Shown one piece after another: positions 1 to 7,898 of a stretch of DNA of 8,417 nucleotides; within the stretch, counting starts at the first letter, position 1, and the number at the start of each line of letters is the position of its first letter. The DNA is taken from contig SKYC01000382.1 of the NCBI GenBank assembly GCA_007128085.1, positions 1 through 8,417 on the forward strand, written 5' to 3'. Position numbers and translations under genes: made by a program. The DNA is from Saprospiraceae bacterium. GTDB taxonomy: Bacteria > Bacteroidota > Bacteroidia > Chitinophagales > Saprospiraceae. The notes under the pieces are model-generated. The model searched no databases. It was not told where the DNA came from and saw only the letters and a list, made by a program, of their open reading frames with translations.

Positions 1-1
1 A

Positions 2-2170
2 GTTGAACTCATCAAAAGAGATTTACCGGATGACATCAGAACGGATGTTGGCTTTGACAATACAGAGTATATCAGAAACTCAATTGCCGAGGTACAGCAA
101 TCTGTATTTCTGGCATTTGGTCTCGTTGTATTTGTTATTTTCTTTTTTCTCAGAGATTGGCGCACCACGCTGATTCCCATTGTGGCCATGCCGATTTCTC
201 TGATTGGGGCCTTTTTCGTGATGTACGCTTTTGGTTTTACCATCAATGTTTTGACGCTCCTTGGAATTGTTCTCGCTACCGGATTGGTGGTAGACGATGC
301 CATTGTAATGCTGGAGAATATTTATCAAAAAATTGAAAAGGGGCTTCCTCCCATTCAGGCCGCCATTGAAGGGGCAAAGGAAATATACTTTGCCATCATA
401 GCTACCACGGTTGCACTGGTGGCAGTTTTTATGCCAATTATTTTCCTTGAGGGAGCTACAGGTCGGTTGTTCCGGGAGTTTGGAATGGTCCTGGCCGGTG
501 CGGTCATTATTTCTACTTTTGTCTCCTTGTCCATGACACCTATGCTCAGTTCCCGTTTGTTGAAAAAACGGGATGGGAAAAACTTTTTATACCGGATAAC
601 CGAGCCTTTTTTTAAAGGACTGGTAAATGGCTACAGGAAATCACTCAGTGCCTTTTTAAAGGTTCATTGGCTCGCTATTGGAATAGTGGCCATTGCGGGG
701 GTGGGTATCTACATTTTGTTGGAGACCTTACCCTCTGAACTCGCTCCTATGGAAGACAAAAGCAGGTTTAGAATTATATCCTCTGCCCCCGAAGGTACTT
801 CTTACGAGTTGATGGACGAATATGTCATGGAGTTGCTTCAATTCATCGACACCATTCCGGAAAAAACTTCTATTATTTCAGTAACCTCTCCTGGATTTGG
901 TGCATCAACCACTGTAAACTCCGGGTTTATCCGGGTGGCCTTGGTTGAACCGGGGGAACGGGAAAGAAGTCAGCAACAAATAGTCAGTGATTTGACTCCA
1001 AAATTAAGATCCCACAACTTCGCAAGATCATTTGCTGTGCAGGATCAGACGATCCAGGTGGGAAGGGGCTTGTCCGGTTTGCCTGTTCAATATGTCCTGC
1101 AGGCGCCAACACTGGAGGCCATGAGGGAAAAGCTTCCCGAATTTTTGCAAAAGGCCGAAGAAAAATCCGCCCTGGGTGTAGTGGATGTAGACTTAAAATT
1201 TACGAAACCGGAAATTACTGTCACCATCGATCGGATCCGCGCCAATACATTGGGTGTCAGTGTTCGGGATATCGCTCAAACCCTTCAGTTGTATTTTGCC
1301 AGCCAGAGATACGGGTTTTTTATCATGGACGGCAAACAGTACGAGGTCATTGGGGAGGCCATAAGGACAAGCCGGGATCAACCCATCGACCTGATGCAGG
1401 CAATGGTCAGAAACCGCAGCGGAGAGCTGATTCCTCTCAACAATTTAGTGACTCTGGAGGAGAGATCTTCCCCCCCTCTATTATTTAGGTACAATCGCTA
1501 TGTATCTGCCACGGTTTCAGCAGGCCTGAGCGATGGTTACAGCCTCGGACAGGGAGTCGCAGCCATGGATGAAGTGGCCGATGAGGTTCTGGACGATAGC
1601 TTTTACACCACACTGACCGGTACTTCCAGAGACTTTATGGATTCGGCCGGTGGTTTGTACTTTGCTTTTATTTTTGCCCTCGCCCTGGTTTTTCTGGCCC
1701 TCGCTGCCCAATTTGAAAGCTTTGTGGATCCCTTTGTGATTATGTTTACTGTTCCCCTCGCATTGGTGGGTGCCCTGTTGTGCCTATACCTTTTTGGACA
1801 TACAATGAACATTTTCAGCCAAATAGGACTGATCGTACTGGTGGGAATAGTGACCAAAAACGGTATTTTGATCGTGGAGTTTGCCAATCAGCGCTTGCCT
1901 TCTTCCACTTCCCTGAGAGAAGCTGCGCTTGAAGCTGCGACTTTGCGATTCAGACCCATCTTGATGACCAGTCTCGCTACCTCTTTGGCTACACTGCCCA
2001 TCGCCTTGGCTTTGGGCGCCTCCGCCACCTCGAGAATCCCCATGGGAATTGTGGTGGTAGGTGGACTGATGTTTTCCCTTTTATTAACTTTGTACGTAAT
2101 ACCGGCCATGTATGTATTGTTGTCGAGAAAAAAGAATTTGTTGAATACGGAAGAAAAGATCAACCAGTGA
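2..2170 (+). CDS. RND efflux transporter permease subunit, HAE1/AcrB-like (5' partial)
   Basis: This is an inner-membrane proton-driven efflux permease, the pump of a tripartite AcrAB-TolC-type system; the substrate is not predictable. The reading frame is open from base 2 and contains about 722 residues of a family usually near 1,030-1,050, so roughly the first 300 are outside the window; the GTG at 182 is internal and not a start. Visible are the end of the first periplasmic porter region, then the helix 2-6 block with FFFLRDWRTTLIPI, and the helix 4 motif GLVVDDAIVMLENI whose paired aspartates (codons 293-298) match the AcrB proton-relay Asp407/Asp408. After the second periplasmic region come the helix 10 motif with its lysine (codon 1856, AcrB Lys940 equivalent) and LRFRPILMTS with the helix 11 arginine (codon 1952, AcrB Arg971 equivalent). 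The relay is complete, so the pump is probably active. A TolC-family gene follows 89 bases downstream. A heavy-metal (CzcA/CusA) pump is less likely because the motifs resemble drug exporters. Confidence 0.95.
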   Translation, partial: VELIKRDLPDDIRTDVGFDNTEYIRNSIAEVQQSVFLAFGLVVFVIFFFLRDWRTTLIPIVAMPISLIGAFFVMYAFGFTINVLTLLGIVLATGLVVDDAIVMLENIYQKIEKGLPPIQAAIEGAKEIYFAIIATTVALVAVFMPIIFLEGATGRLFREFGMVLAGAVIISTFVSLSMTPMLSSRLLKKRDGKNFLYRITEPFFKGLVNGYRKSLSAFLKVHWLAIGIVAIAGVGIYILLETLPSELAPMEDKSRFRIISSAPEGTSYELMDEYVMELLQFIDTIPEKTSIISVTSPGFGASTTVNSGFIRVALVEPGERERSQQQIVSDLTPKLRSHNFARSFAVQDQTIQVGRGLSGLPVQYVLQAPTLEAMREKLPEFLQKAEEKSALGVVDVDLKFTKPEITVTIDRIRANTLGVSVRDIAQTLQLYFASQRYGFFIMDGKQYEVIGEAIRTSRDQPIDLMQAMVRNRSGELIPLNNLVTLEERSSPPLLFRYNRYVSATVSAGLSDGYSLGQGVAAMDEVADEVLDDSFYTTLTGTSRDFMDSAGGLYFAFIFALALVFLALAAQFESFVDPFVIMFTVPLALVGALLCLYLFGHTMNIFSQIGLIVLVGIVTKNGILIVEFANQRLPSSTSLREAALEAATLRFRPILMTSLATSLATLPIALALGASATSRIPMGIVVVGGLMFSLLLTLYVIPAMYVLLSRKKNLLNTEEKINQ

Positions 2171-2259
2171 ATGGGGTTACGAGAGAACCGGGGAGTGGGT
2201 AGCGTCAATTTGTTAAGGTTTGGCGGAGAGGGAGTTTGAAATAGCAAAAAATTAAAAAA

Positions 2260-3564
2260 ATGAAGTATTTATTTTTAGCACTCTTTTTCTCTTTATTGGT
2301 GCATTCCCTCCAAGCTCAGGAAGAACTGACCCTGGAAGGTGCTTTTGAAAAGGCCATGGAAGAAAACTACGGCATTCAGGTTTCTATTGTGAATTTCGAA
2401 ATGAGTCAATTGGATAACCACCCCGGAAATGCCGGCTTATTACCCAGAGTATTTCTGCAAAGTGGTGTTGACTATTCTTCCAATAACTCCAAACAAACCT
2501 TTTTTGATGGAAGTGATCGAACCGCAAATTGGGCGGGAAACTTTAGCTTTAATTCTGCAGTTCAGGGAGAATGGACCGTTTATGACGGAGGTGCCGGACA
2601 GTCGAGAAAACGTATTTTGGAGGGCTATGAACAACTTTCTGAATCTGAGATAGAGGTGCGGTCAAGGGATTTACTCACGAGAATCGCCAATGCTTTTTAC
2701 GCAGTTTTGTACTATCAGGATACGGAAAAATTATTAGAGCAAAGTGTGGTGTTTTACGAGGATCTGAAAAATCTTGAACAAGAGAGAATGCAGTTGGGAC
2801 GGGGAACGAGAATCAGCCTGCTTCAAACGCAAACTGAACTCAACAGGGAGCGGGCCAGACTCGAACAAGTGATGAGCTGGAAGGAGACGGCGCTGAACGA
2901 TTTATTTCGACTGATGAATGTAGAATCTGAAGAAGTCGTATTGGTATCAGATGGTTACTTTGAAGAAGCTGTGTTGGAACGCGATCAACTGCTCGAAGAA
3001 GTGCTCTCGAACAATCCGGAAGTGTTGTACAAGGCTTTGCAACAACAAATTATTGAAGAGGAAATCACCCTGAGAAAATCCGAACAATATCCCACGGTGG
3101 ATCTCATTGGCGGAGTGAGTTACAATCTCGCCAGAAGCGAAGTGGGCATTTTACAAACCAATCGCAACTTAAGCCCTTATGTGGGCGCTACCCTGAGGTT
3201 TAATATTTTTGACGGAGAAAGGAGCCGACGAGCCATTCAGCGCAGCAAACTGCAAACCGAAATAGGTCTGCTCGAATTGAATGACCTCAGAGCCGGGCTT
3301 TCCTATGAAATGAAAAACAGATTTGAGGAGTTTGAAACGGCGGGCAGATTGCTCGAAATGGAACTGGAAAATCTCGCTATTTCACAGGAAAATCTCGGTT
3401 TGGCTGAAGAGATGTATCTGGCGGGAAGAATCAGTAATTTTGAACTCCGCGAAGTACAACAACAAGCGGTTAGAGCGGAGGAGGCAGTTGCGGACCTCAG
3501 GAGAGTCAGAGCTACTTCTTTTATCGGCATCATTGCACTGACCAACCGCTACTTCTGGGACTAA
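2260..3564 (+). CDS. TolC family outer membrane efflux protein
   Basis: This is the outer-membrane channel of a tripartite exporter, forming a trimeric beta-barrel with a long periplasmic helical tunnel that docks to the RND pump and its adaptor. The product is 434 residues, normal for the family. Residues 1-20 are a Sec signal peptide with a hydrophobic core ending in LQAQ and probable cleavage before EELTLEGAF. Two outer-membrane efflux repeats follow at about 22-215 and 235-430, each with long amphipathic, Glu/Gln/Arg-rich coiled-coil helices and a short strand-rich stretch (ATLRFNIFDGERSR in the second repeat). The start at 2260 is chosen because it gives an intact signal peptide and has the A-rich leader (aaaaaattaaaaaa) usual in Bacteroidota, with no Shine-Dalgarno motif. 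It lies 89 bases after the RND permease in the same orientation, so it is probably in the same operon. Its stop codon overlaps that of the convergent gene. Function in the pump is inferred from family and context. Confidence 0.94.
   Translation: MKYLFLALFFSLLVHSLQAQEELTLEGAFEKAMEENYGIQVSIVNFEMSQLDNHPGNAGLLPRVFLQSGVDYSSNNSKQTFFDGSDRTANWAGNFSFNSAVQGEWTVYDGGAGQSRKRILEGYEQLSESEIEVRSRDLLTRIANAFYAVLYYQDTEKLLEQSVVFYEDLKNLEQERMQLGRGTRISLLQTQTELNRERARLEQVMSWKETALNDLFRLMNVESEEVVLVSDGYFEEAVLERDQLLEEVLSNNPEVLYKALQQQIIEEEITLRKSEQYPTVDLIGGVSYNLARSEVGILQTNRNLSPYVGATLRFNIFDGERSRRAIQRSKLQTEIGLLELNDLRAGLSYEMKNRFEEFETAGRLLEMELENLAISQENLGLAEEMYLAGRISNFELREVQQQAVRAEEAVADLRRVRATSFIGIIALTNRYFWD
3561..3564. other. 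Convergent stop codons sharing four bases
   Basis: The bases ctaa serve both genes: taa at 3562-3564 ends the TolC gene on the plus strand, and the complement of cta at 3561-3563 is the TAG stop of the GT-C gene on the minus strand. There is no spacer between the two transcription units, and I saw no clear GC-rich hairpin with a T-run just beyond either stop. Confidence 0.9.
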
Positions 3565-6332
3565 TTGGTGTTTTGTTGCATCAATTGCATGACCCTGTTT
3601 GCCATTTCTCTATCTCCCAAAGCCTCAAATGACTCTGCCATCACTTGGTAACTTCCCCTGAACCCCGGATTCAACCTTATGGCATATTCAGCCTCTTCTA
3701 TGGCTTCACTGTGCCGATTCAATTGTTGCAGAGCCAAAGCCTTGTAGAAATACCCGATAAAGTGTTGTTCAGCACTTGAGATCAAGGCATCTGCAGAATG
3801 CAGTGCTTCTTCTGTCTGACCGATATTCAGAAGTATACTGGTTCTGATTTGAAGCCCCTGTGTAAAGGTCGGCATAAGCTCCAGTGATTTCTCCGCAGCG
3901 AACAGTGCCTCTTCTGCCTGACCTGCCTGAATTTGAATTTGTGCCAAAGCACCCCACACTTCCTCGCTGTACGGGTTTTTCTCCAGATAAGAGGTGAAGT
4001 AATTGACAGCTGATTCAATATTCCCCTGCTCTAAAGCCTGAAAGCCCCGGTAGTCGTCTTTGGATACTCTCCTTACTACCGCCCCGAGGGGTACTCCGTC
4101 AACCAATACTTCGTGAACCGTTTCTACCGGAGGCCAGTACCCTTCCCTGATTTGATGGGGAGACATCAAGGCGCAGTAAAATGTGGCGTAGTCCCAATCC
4201 ACTGAGCTTTTATCGTAATACCTGGTGTATTTGACCCGCGCTTGCTTCGTGTGATTTCTCAGGTAATATTTTGAAGCTCTGCGGTCGTTGGTAGCTATAA
4301 TCAATGTATCGCCCTGGTGACCTTCCAGTACATTTTCGATCAACCACTCGGAGGCTTCTTTTAGACTGTTCAAAGAGTAATCCGTTTCGTAACAACCGTG
4401 CGCATTCTTGGTGCCACCTATGATTTCATTGAAGTAGGTGTACTCCATGGGCTGATTTTTCACAATAAACGACATGGGGTGAAGCATGAGGACGATCATA
4501 GCCGGCCAGAGGAAGTTGATTGCCTTTTTTCCTTTGAAATGCCTGAAAACTCCCTCAATCCCCAGGGATGCAATAATGGCGATAAAGGGGTAAACAAATA
4601 AAAAGTGCCTCCACCCCCCGTAGTGGGTGTTCACCTGAAACAAGGCGTAATAGAGCGGCAGAACAACGGAAGCCAATACCATGAGATACGGCAATAGGTT
4701 GCCCTTATTCACCACTTTGCGGAGAACGAAAAATGAAAGTCCAAATGCAGCGAGGATAAATGCAGGTATGGTGATCAACATATACTTGCCGGTGTAATAC
4801 CACGGCATGGCATTCGACCAGATCTGTTCTCCTTCAAAAACCTGACGCAAACTGACTCCCAATTCGGCGGATGCCGATAGTACTTCCAGCGAGTTAGCAA
4901 TTGGCGATTCCAGAGCAAATGGCCAGGTGAGAACGCCCAGGGCAAATCCACCTGCACACGCCAGTAAAGAGGTACCTAACATGGTGGCTGCACGGGGCAG
5001 TTCCGTGAACATTTTTCCAAGGTTTTTTAACTGTACCAGGTAGGCGATACCTGTAAACGCCAATAGATACCCCATGACCAATACACCGCCCCCCAGCCTT
5101 AAACTGTACGCCCAGGCTATTCCTACGACCACCCACAAAAAGTATTTCCAGTTGATTTTTGGCAGAGACCTTAAATAGGGGATCATAAAATAGACCGCAA
5201 AACAGACCGATGCCGCCATGGGTATATCCCGGTGATTGTTGTAGGAGTGGCCGAGAAAACGCGGCGATAACAGCAATAGGAGAAACGCTATCCACGCCAT
5301 TCGATACCCCCCGATCCTCAGCGCTATCAATGCGGCAAACAACATGGCCAGCCAGCCGACCACCGCATTCCAGAAGTGCCTGAACCCAAAAGAATCGGGA
5401 GGCATTCCCAGCCATTTTTGAACAGCGTACAACACATTGTCGAAAGACTGTGCATTGTAGTGTTGCGGGTCAATGCCGCGCTGCGTTACTGCTGATTTGT
5501 CAGCACCCAGTGTGGTGTAATAATCATAGACACGTGAGGCCTGATCCAAATACCGGTATTCATCCCCGGATACGGCCGCGTTTTGACTCAATACAGTCAT
5601 TAGAAAGAGCGATGCCACCGCTGTGATAAAAAAAGCAAATCTGTAAATGCTCGCTTCACCCAAAAAAGAATACTTTTTTTCAGGACTCAACTTTCGCTCT
5701 CTGAGCGGTACTGTTACGTGCCAGTTGAGAAAGGATTTGAATCGCTGAACCGGATTCGCGCCACCTTTTGTTTTTTCTCCTGTTATTTGGTCCAGGTAAA
5801 TGAGGGCTTTAGAGTTCAAGCCTCGCACCAGACTATTGGCTTCGTCCATAGCAGATTCAGCTCCGCTCAGGTGATCCAACAGATATTGCAGTGGCTCTTT
5901 TTCTGCAATTAGGGCAAATGACTGCCCACTGGATTTTTCTCCGGTAAATACGGGGAGACACAAAGCGTGCTGTGACAGACATCTACCAATATTTCGGATG
6001 CCAGTATTCAGGCTATTTAACGAGGTCGCCCGATCGATATCCAAAAGAAGAAATTTTCCGAAATTGGAATCCGCTACCAACTTACTGACCCCCTCTGTGA
6101 AGTTGCTTTCAAGGACAATAGGATGGCCGGATTCAAAGTCGTTCTTATTGCGATTTTCCCCGACAATGAGAATCGTTAAATTCTCTATGTCGAACAAACC
6201 CTCCGCCTGAGAATAGAAGTCCGATATGCGCCCGGGATCATTTCCGTTGGAAAACGCAATGATCCCCGTTTGTTTCCAATTGAAGGATTTTCGAGATACA
6301 ATCTTTTTCTTCCTTGGTTTCCTTTTGGACAT
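3561..6332 (-). CDS. GT-C (GT39/PMT-like) membrane glycosyltransferase with degenerate GT-A-like N-terminus and C-terminal TPR domain
   Basis: This 923-residue protein has three parts. Residues 1-20 are very basic. Residues about 20-180 look like a worn GT-A/GT2 fold: an initial strand (TGIIAFSN), a second strand where DDGS is expected (ILIVGENRNKND), and LLLDID in the DXD position. Residues about 231-623 hold some 11 predicted helices. The first large loop carries an Asp-Glu pair (SGDEYRYLD, 255-263), the second outer loop has SPRFLGHSYNNHRD, and a later one has GGWRHFLFVYPF, all like PMT/GT39-type GT-C enzymes, which transfer sugar from polyprenyl-phosphate donors outside the membrane. A soluble segment with YFNEIIGGTKNAHG (633-646) follows, then 4-5 TPR units at about 760-920 (for example NIESAVNYFTSYLEKNP). 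Positive loops KINWK, RKVVNKGN and RHFKGKK fit an N-in, C-out topology, placing the TPRs in the periplasm. The gene begins 12 bases after the GT2-methyltransferase gene, so the two are probably one operon. Sugar and acceptor are unknown; the GT-A resemblance is my inference from motif layout. Confidence 0.88.
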   Translation of the reverse strand: MSKRKPRKKKIVSRKSFNWKQTGIIAFSNGNDPGRISDFYSQAEGLFDIENLTILIVGENRNKNDFESGHPIVLESNFTEGVSKLVADSNFGKFLLLDIDRATSLNSLNTGIRNIGRCLSQHALCLPVFTGEKSSGQSFALIAEKEPLQYLLDHLSGAESAMDEANSLVRGLNSKALIYLDQITGEKTKGGANPVQRFKSFLNWHVTVPLRERKLSPEKKYSFLGEASIYRFAFFITAVASLFLMTVLSQNAAVSGDEYRYLDQASRVYDYYTTLGADKSAVTQRGIDPQHYNAQSFDNVLYAVQKWLGMPPDSFGFRHFWNAVVGWLAMLFAALIALRIGGYRMAWIAFLLLLLSPRFLGHSYNNHRDIPMAASVCFAVYFMIPYLRSLPKINWKYFLWVVVGIAWAYSLRLGGGVLVMGYLLAFTGIAYLVQLKNLGKMFTELPRAATMLGTSLLACAGGFALGVLTWPFALESPIANSLEVLSASAELGVSLRQVFEGEQIWSNAMPWYYTGKYMLITIPAFILAAFGLSFFVLRKVVNKGNLLPYLMVLASVVLPLYYALFQVNTHYGGWRHFLFVYPFIAIIASLGIEGVFRHFKGKKAINFLWPAMIVLMLHPMSFIVKNQPMEYTYFNEIIGGTKNAHGCYETDYSLNSLKEASEWLIENVLEGHQGDTLIIATNDRRASKYYLRNHTKQARVKYTRYYDKSSVDWDYATFYCALMSPHQIREGYWPPVETVHEVLVDGVPLGAVVRRVSKDDYRGFQALEQGNIESAVNYFTSYLEKNPYSEEVWGALAQIQIQAGQAEEALFAAEKSLELMPTFTQGLQIRTSILLNIGQTEEALHSADALISSAEQHFIGYFYKALALQQLNRHSEAIEEAEYAIRLNPGFRGSYQVMAESFEALGDREMANRVMQLMQQNTN

Positions 6333-6344
6333 CTGCTCTTTGGT

Positions 6345-7865
6345 TTATTGCTTGGTGATTTCTTCCAGTTTTTTGGCTTTTTTGTCGCTTTCGGTAATGG
6401 AGTATTTGAGCATTTTTTCGACCACAGGCGTAGGTTCGAGCTCCACATAAATCTGGTAAGCAAAAAACCGCTTGCTGATCTTTATGAGGAAATTGTTCAC
6501 TTTGACCATAAAACGACCCAGCCAGTTGTTGCCAATTGCTTCCGGGAAAGGAGCCGGTACGCCACCGACCTTTTTGACCAAATACCCGGTTTGTTTGCAC
6601 ATGCGCAAGAAAGTGGTGTACGTAAAAAGTCTTTTGTGGGTGCGGTCGAGTATCCCTTTTTTTCCGTAGTTAAAATTGCCCAACAACAATTGAAACCTCA
6701 TCACCATAAAGGCTATATTTGGGGTGGTCATTATAATTTTGGGACGATGTGTAGGGTGGAACTTGGACCGAATAAAGTCCATGAGGTACTCGGGATGATT
6801 GACGTGTTCAATGATGTCCAGCATCAAGACCACATCGTAAGAATCCATAGGGAAGTCAAAATCCGGAGAATCCAGATTGGAGACAAAGTACTCCTCAAAA
6901 TGGGGATTGTTTTCCTGCGGGTACATGTCCAATCCCGTGACCTTACAGCCTTTTTTCTTTAATTCCTTAGCTATCAAACCGGTTCCTGCGCCCAGATCCA
7001 GTACGCGACTCTCTGCCGGAGTGTTTTTTAAGGCCATGGTATGTGAGGACGTATATCCCAGTTTGAGCTGGTAATGGGGTGCACCGTCATCCACATCGTA
7101 CTCTATTTTGTAAAAAATATTCATTTTGTGGAGCTTGCTCTGTAAAGAAGCTACTACGACATTCCACGCGTACTTTATGCCGTTGACATGGCAAATTTCG
7201 TCCCCGTAAAAGGTGGGTATCGGAATTTCTTTAATCCTGAATTTTGCCAAAAGCAACTGGATAATGATTTGAGTGTCGAAATGAAAATCATTGGAGTTGC
7301 GCTCAAAGGGCAGACGTTCGAGGGCGGTGACTGAATACGCCCTGTACCCGGAGTGAAACTCGTATAAACCGGAATTTAAAATCCAGTTCTGAAATTTGGT
7401 CAAAATGATGTTGCCGATGAATTTGTAATAGGGCATTCCCCCCTTAAGTGCATCTCTTTTGTTGATCATTCTGGATCCGAAAACGGCCTCTGCCTCACCG
7501 TTTAGCAGGGGATCTACCATTTCTTCAACTAACTCAGGTGCGTACTGTCCGTCTCCGTGTAAAAGTACGACTGCATCAAAGCCGTTGGTAATAGCGTATC
7601 GGTAACCCAGTTTTTGATTGCCGCCATAGCCCTGATTAATCGGATTGTACAAAACCCTCAGGTTCATCGACAAATTGGACTGCTGATATTTTTTGGCGAC
7701 TTCGTAGGTTTTGTCCTCGGATGAATCATCGATGATGAGTATCTCGTATTCGTGTTTTTCCAGAAAGGGAGAGGGAATCCTGTTGAGCACCTTCTCAATG
7801 TGTTGCTCGGCATTGTAGGCGACAATAAATATTAAAACTTTTCCGGCCTTCGCTTGGTCTTGCAT
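6345..7865 (-). CDS. Bifunctional glycosyltransferase family 2 / class I SAM-dependent methyltransferase
   Basis: From the ATG at 7865 the product has 506 residues and no clear membrane helix. The N-terminal GT2 domain (about 9-255) resembles the dolichyl/polyprenyl-phosphate sugar synthase group: VLIFIVAYN (10-18), IDDSSEDKT (45-53), the metal-site region HGDGQYAPE (103-111, with His in place of the first Asp of DXD and Asp105 kept), GSRM (130-133) and SGYRAYS (172-178). The methyltransferase domain (about 275-480) has SAM motif I VLDLGAGTG (288-296), an acidic residue after strand 2 (GLD, 311-313), DIIEH (350-354) and TTPN (380-383). The tail is lysine-rich. This two-domain arrangement is known in bacteria; the probable role is making a lipid-linked or surface-glycan sugar and methylating a related product. 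In-frame ATGs exist upstream at 7904 and 7943; the first has a purine-rich aaaaaggggaca before it. I prefer 7865 because a -7 box lies between it and those ATGs and because it leaves a normal nine-residue lead into the first GT2 strand. Confidence 0.9.
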   Translation of the reverse strand: MQDQAKAGKVLIFIVAYNAEQHIEKVLNRIPSPFLEKHEYEILIIDDSSEDKTYEVAKKYQQSNLSMNLRVLYNPINQGYGGNQKLGYRYAITNGFDAVVLLHGDGQYAPELVEEMVDPLLNGEAEAVFGSRMINKRDALKGGMPYYKFIGNIILTKFQNWILNSGLYEFHSGYRAYSVTALERLPFERNSNDFHFDTQIIIQLLLAKFRIKEIPIPTFYGDEICHVNGIKYAWNVVVASLQSKLHKMNIFYKIEYDVDDGAPHYQLKLGYTSSHTMALKNTPAESRVLDLGAGTGLIAKELKKKGCKVTGLDMYPQENNPHFEEYFVSNLDSPDFDFPMDSYDVVLMLDIIEHVNHPEYLMDFIRSKFHPTHRPKIIMTTPNIAFMVMRFQLLLGNFNYGKKGILDRTHKRLFTYTTFLRMCKQTGYLVKKVGGVPAPFPEAIGNNWLGRFMVKVNNFLIKISKRFFAYQIYVELEPTPVVEKMLKYSITESDKKAKKLEEITKQ

Positions 7866-7890
7866 TTTATCGCGTAATGAATTGATTGCG

Positions 7891-7898
7891 CAAATATA
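7891..7898 (-). promoter_or_regulatory. Bacteroidota-type -7 promoter box for the GT2-methyltransferase operon
   Basis: On the minus strand the bases read TATATTTG, an exact match to the TAnnTTTG -7 consensus of the Bacteroidota housekeeping sigma factor. It ends 25 bases before the ATG at 7865, giving a short leader of roughly 15-20 bases with an A-rich end (gataaa). I could not find a convincing TTG -33 element at the usual 19-21 base spacing, so the call rests on the -7 box and its position. Confidence 0.5.

Noticed and set aside
1470..1476. A run of seven C bases in the RND gene, possibly a phase-variable tract.
   Set aside because: The reading frame is intact across it, the run is short and efflux pumps of this type are not known to be phase variable this way.
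1888..2247. A 119-codon minus-strand open frame over the end of the RND permease.
   Set aside because: It is opposite the conserved helix 11-12 coding sequence and shows no recognisable domain.
3570..3590. A small inverted repeat (tgcatcaattgca) after the TolC stop as a terminator.
   Set aside because: The stem is only four bases and AT-rich, no T-run follows and the site is inside the coding region of the opposite gene.
4894..5415. A 173-codon minus-strand open frame inside the GT-C gene.
   Set aside because: It lies in another frame of a gene with a coherent membrane protein; the composition (Gly, Arg, Cys and Ser rich) is that of a shadow frame.
6270..6962. A 230-codon plus-strand open frame opposite the junction of the two glycosylation genes.
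   Set aside because: It is antisense and aligned codon-for-codon with the GT2-methyltransferase frame, an arrangement that often gives long spurious frames. Its protein is unlike any family I know, and both minus-strand genes have clear domains there.
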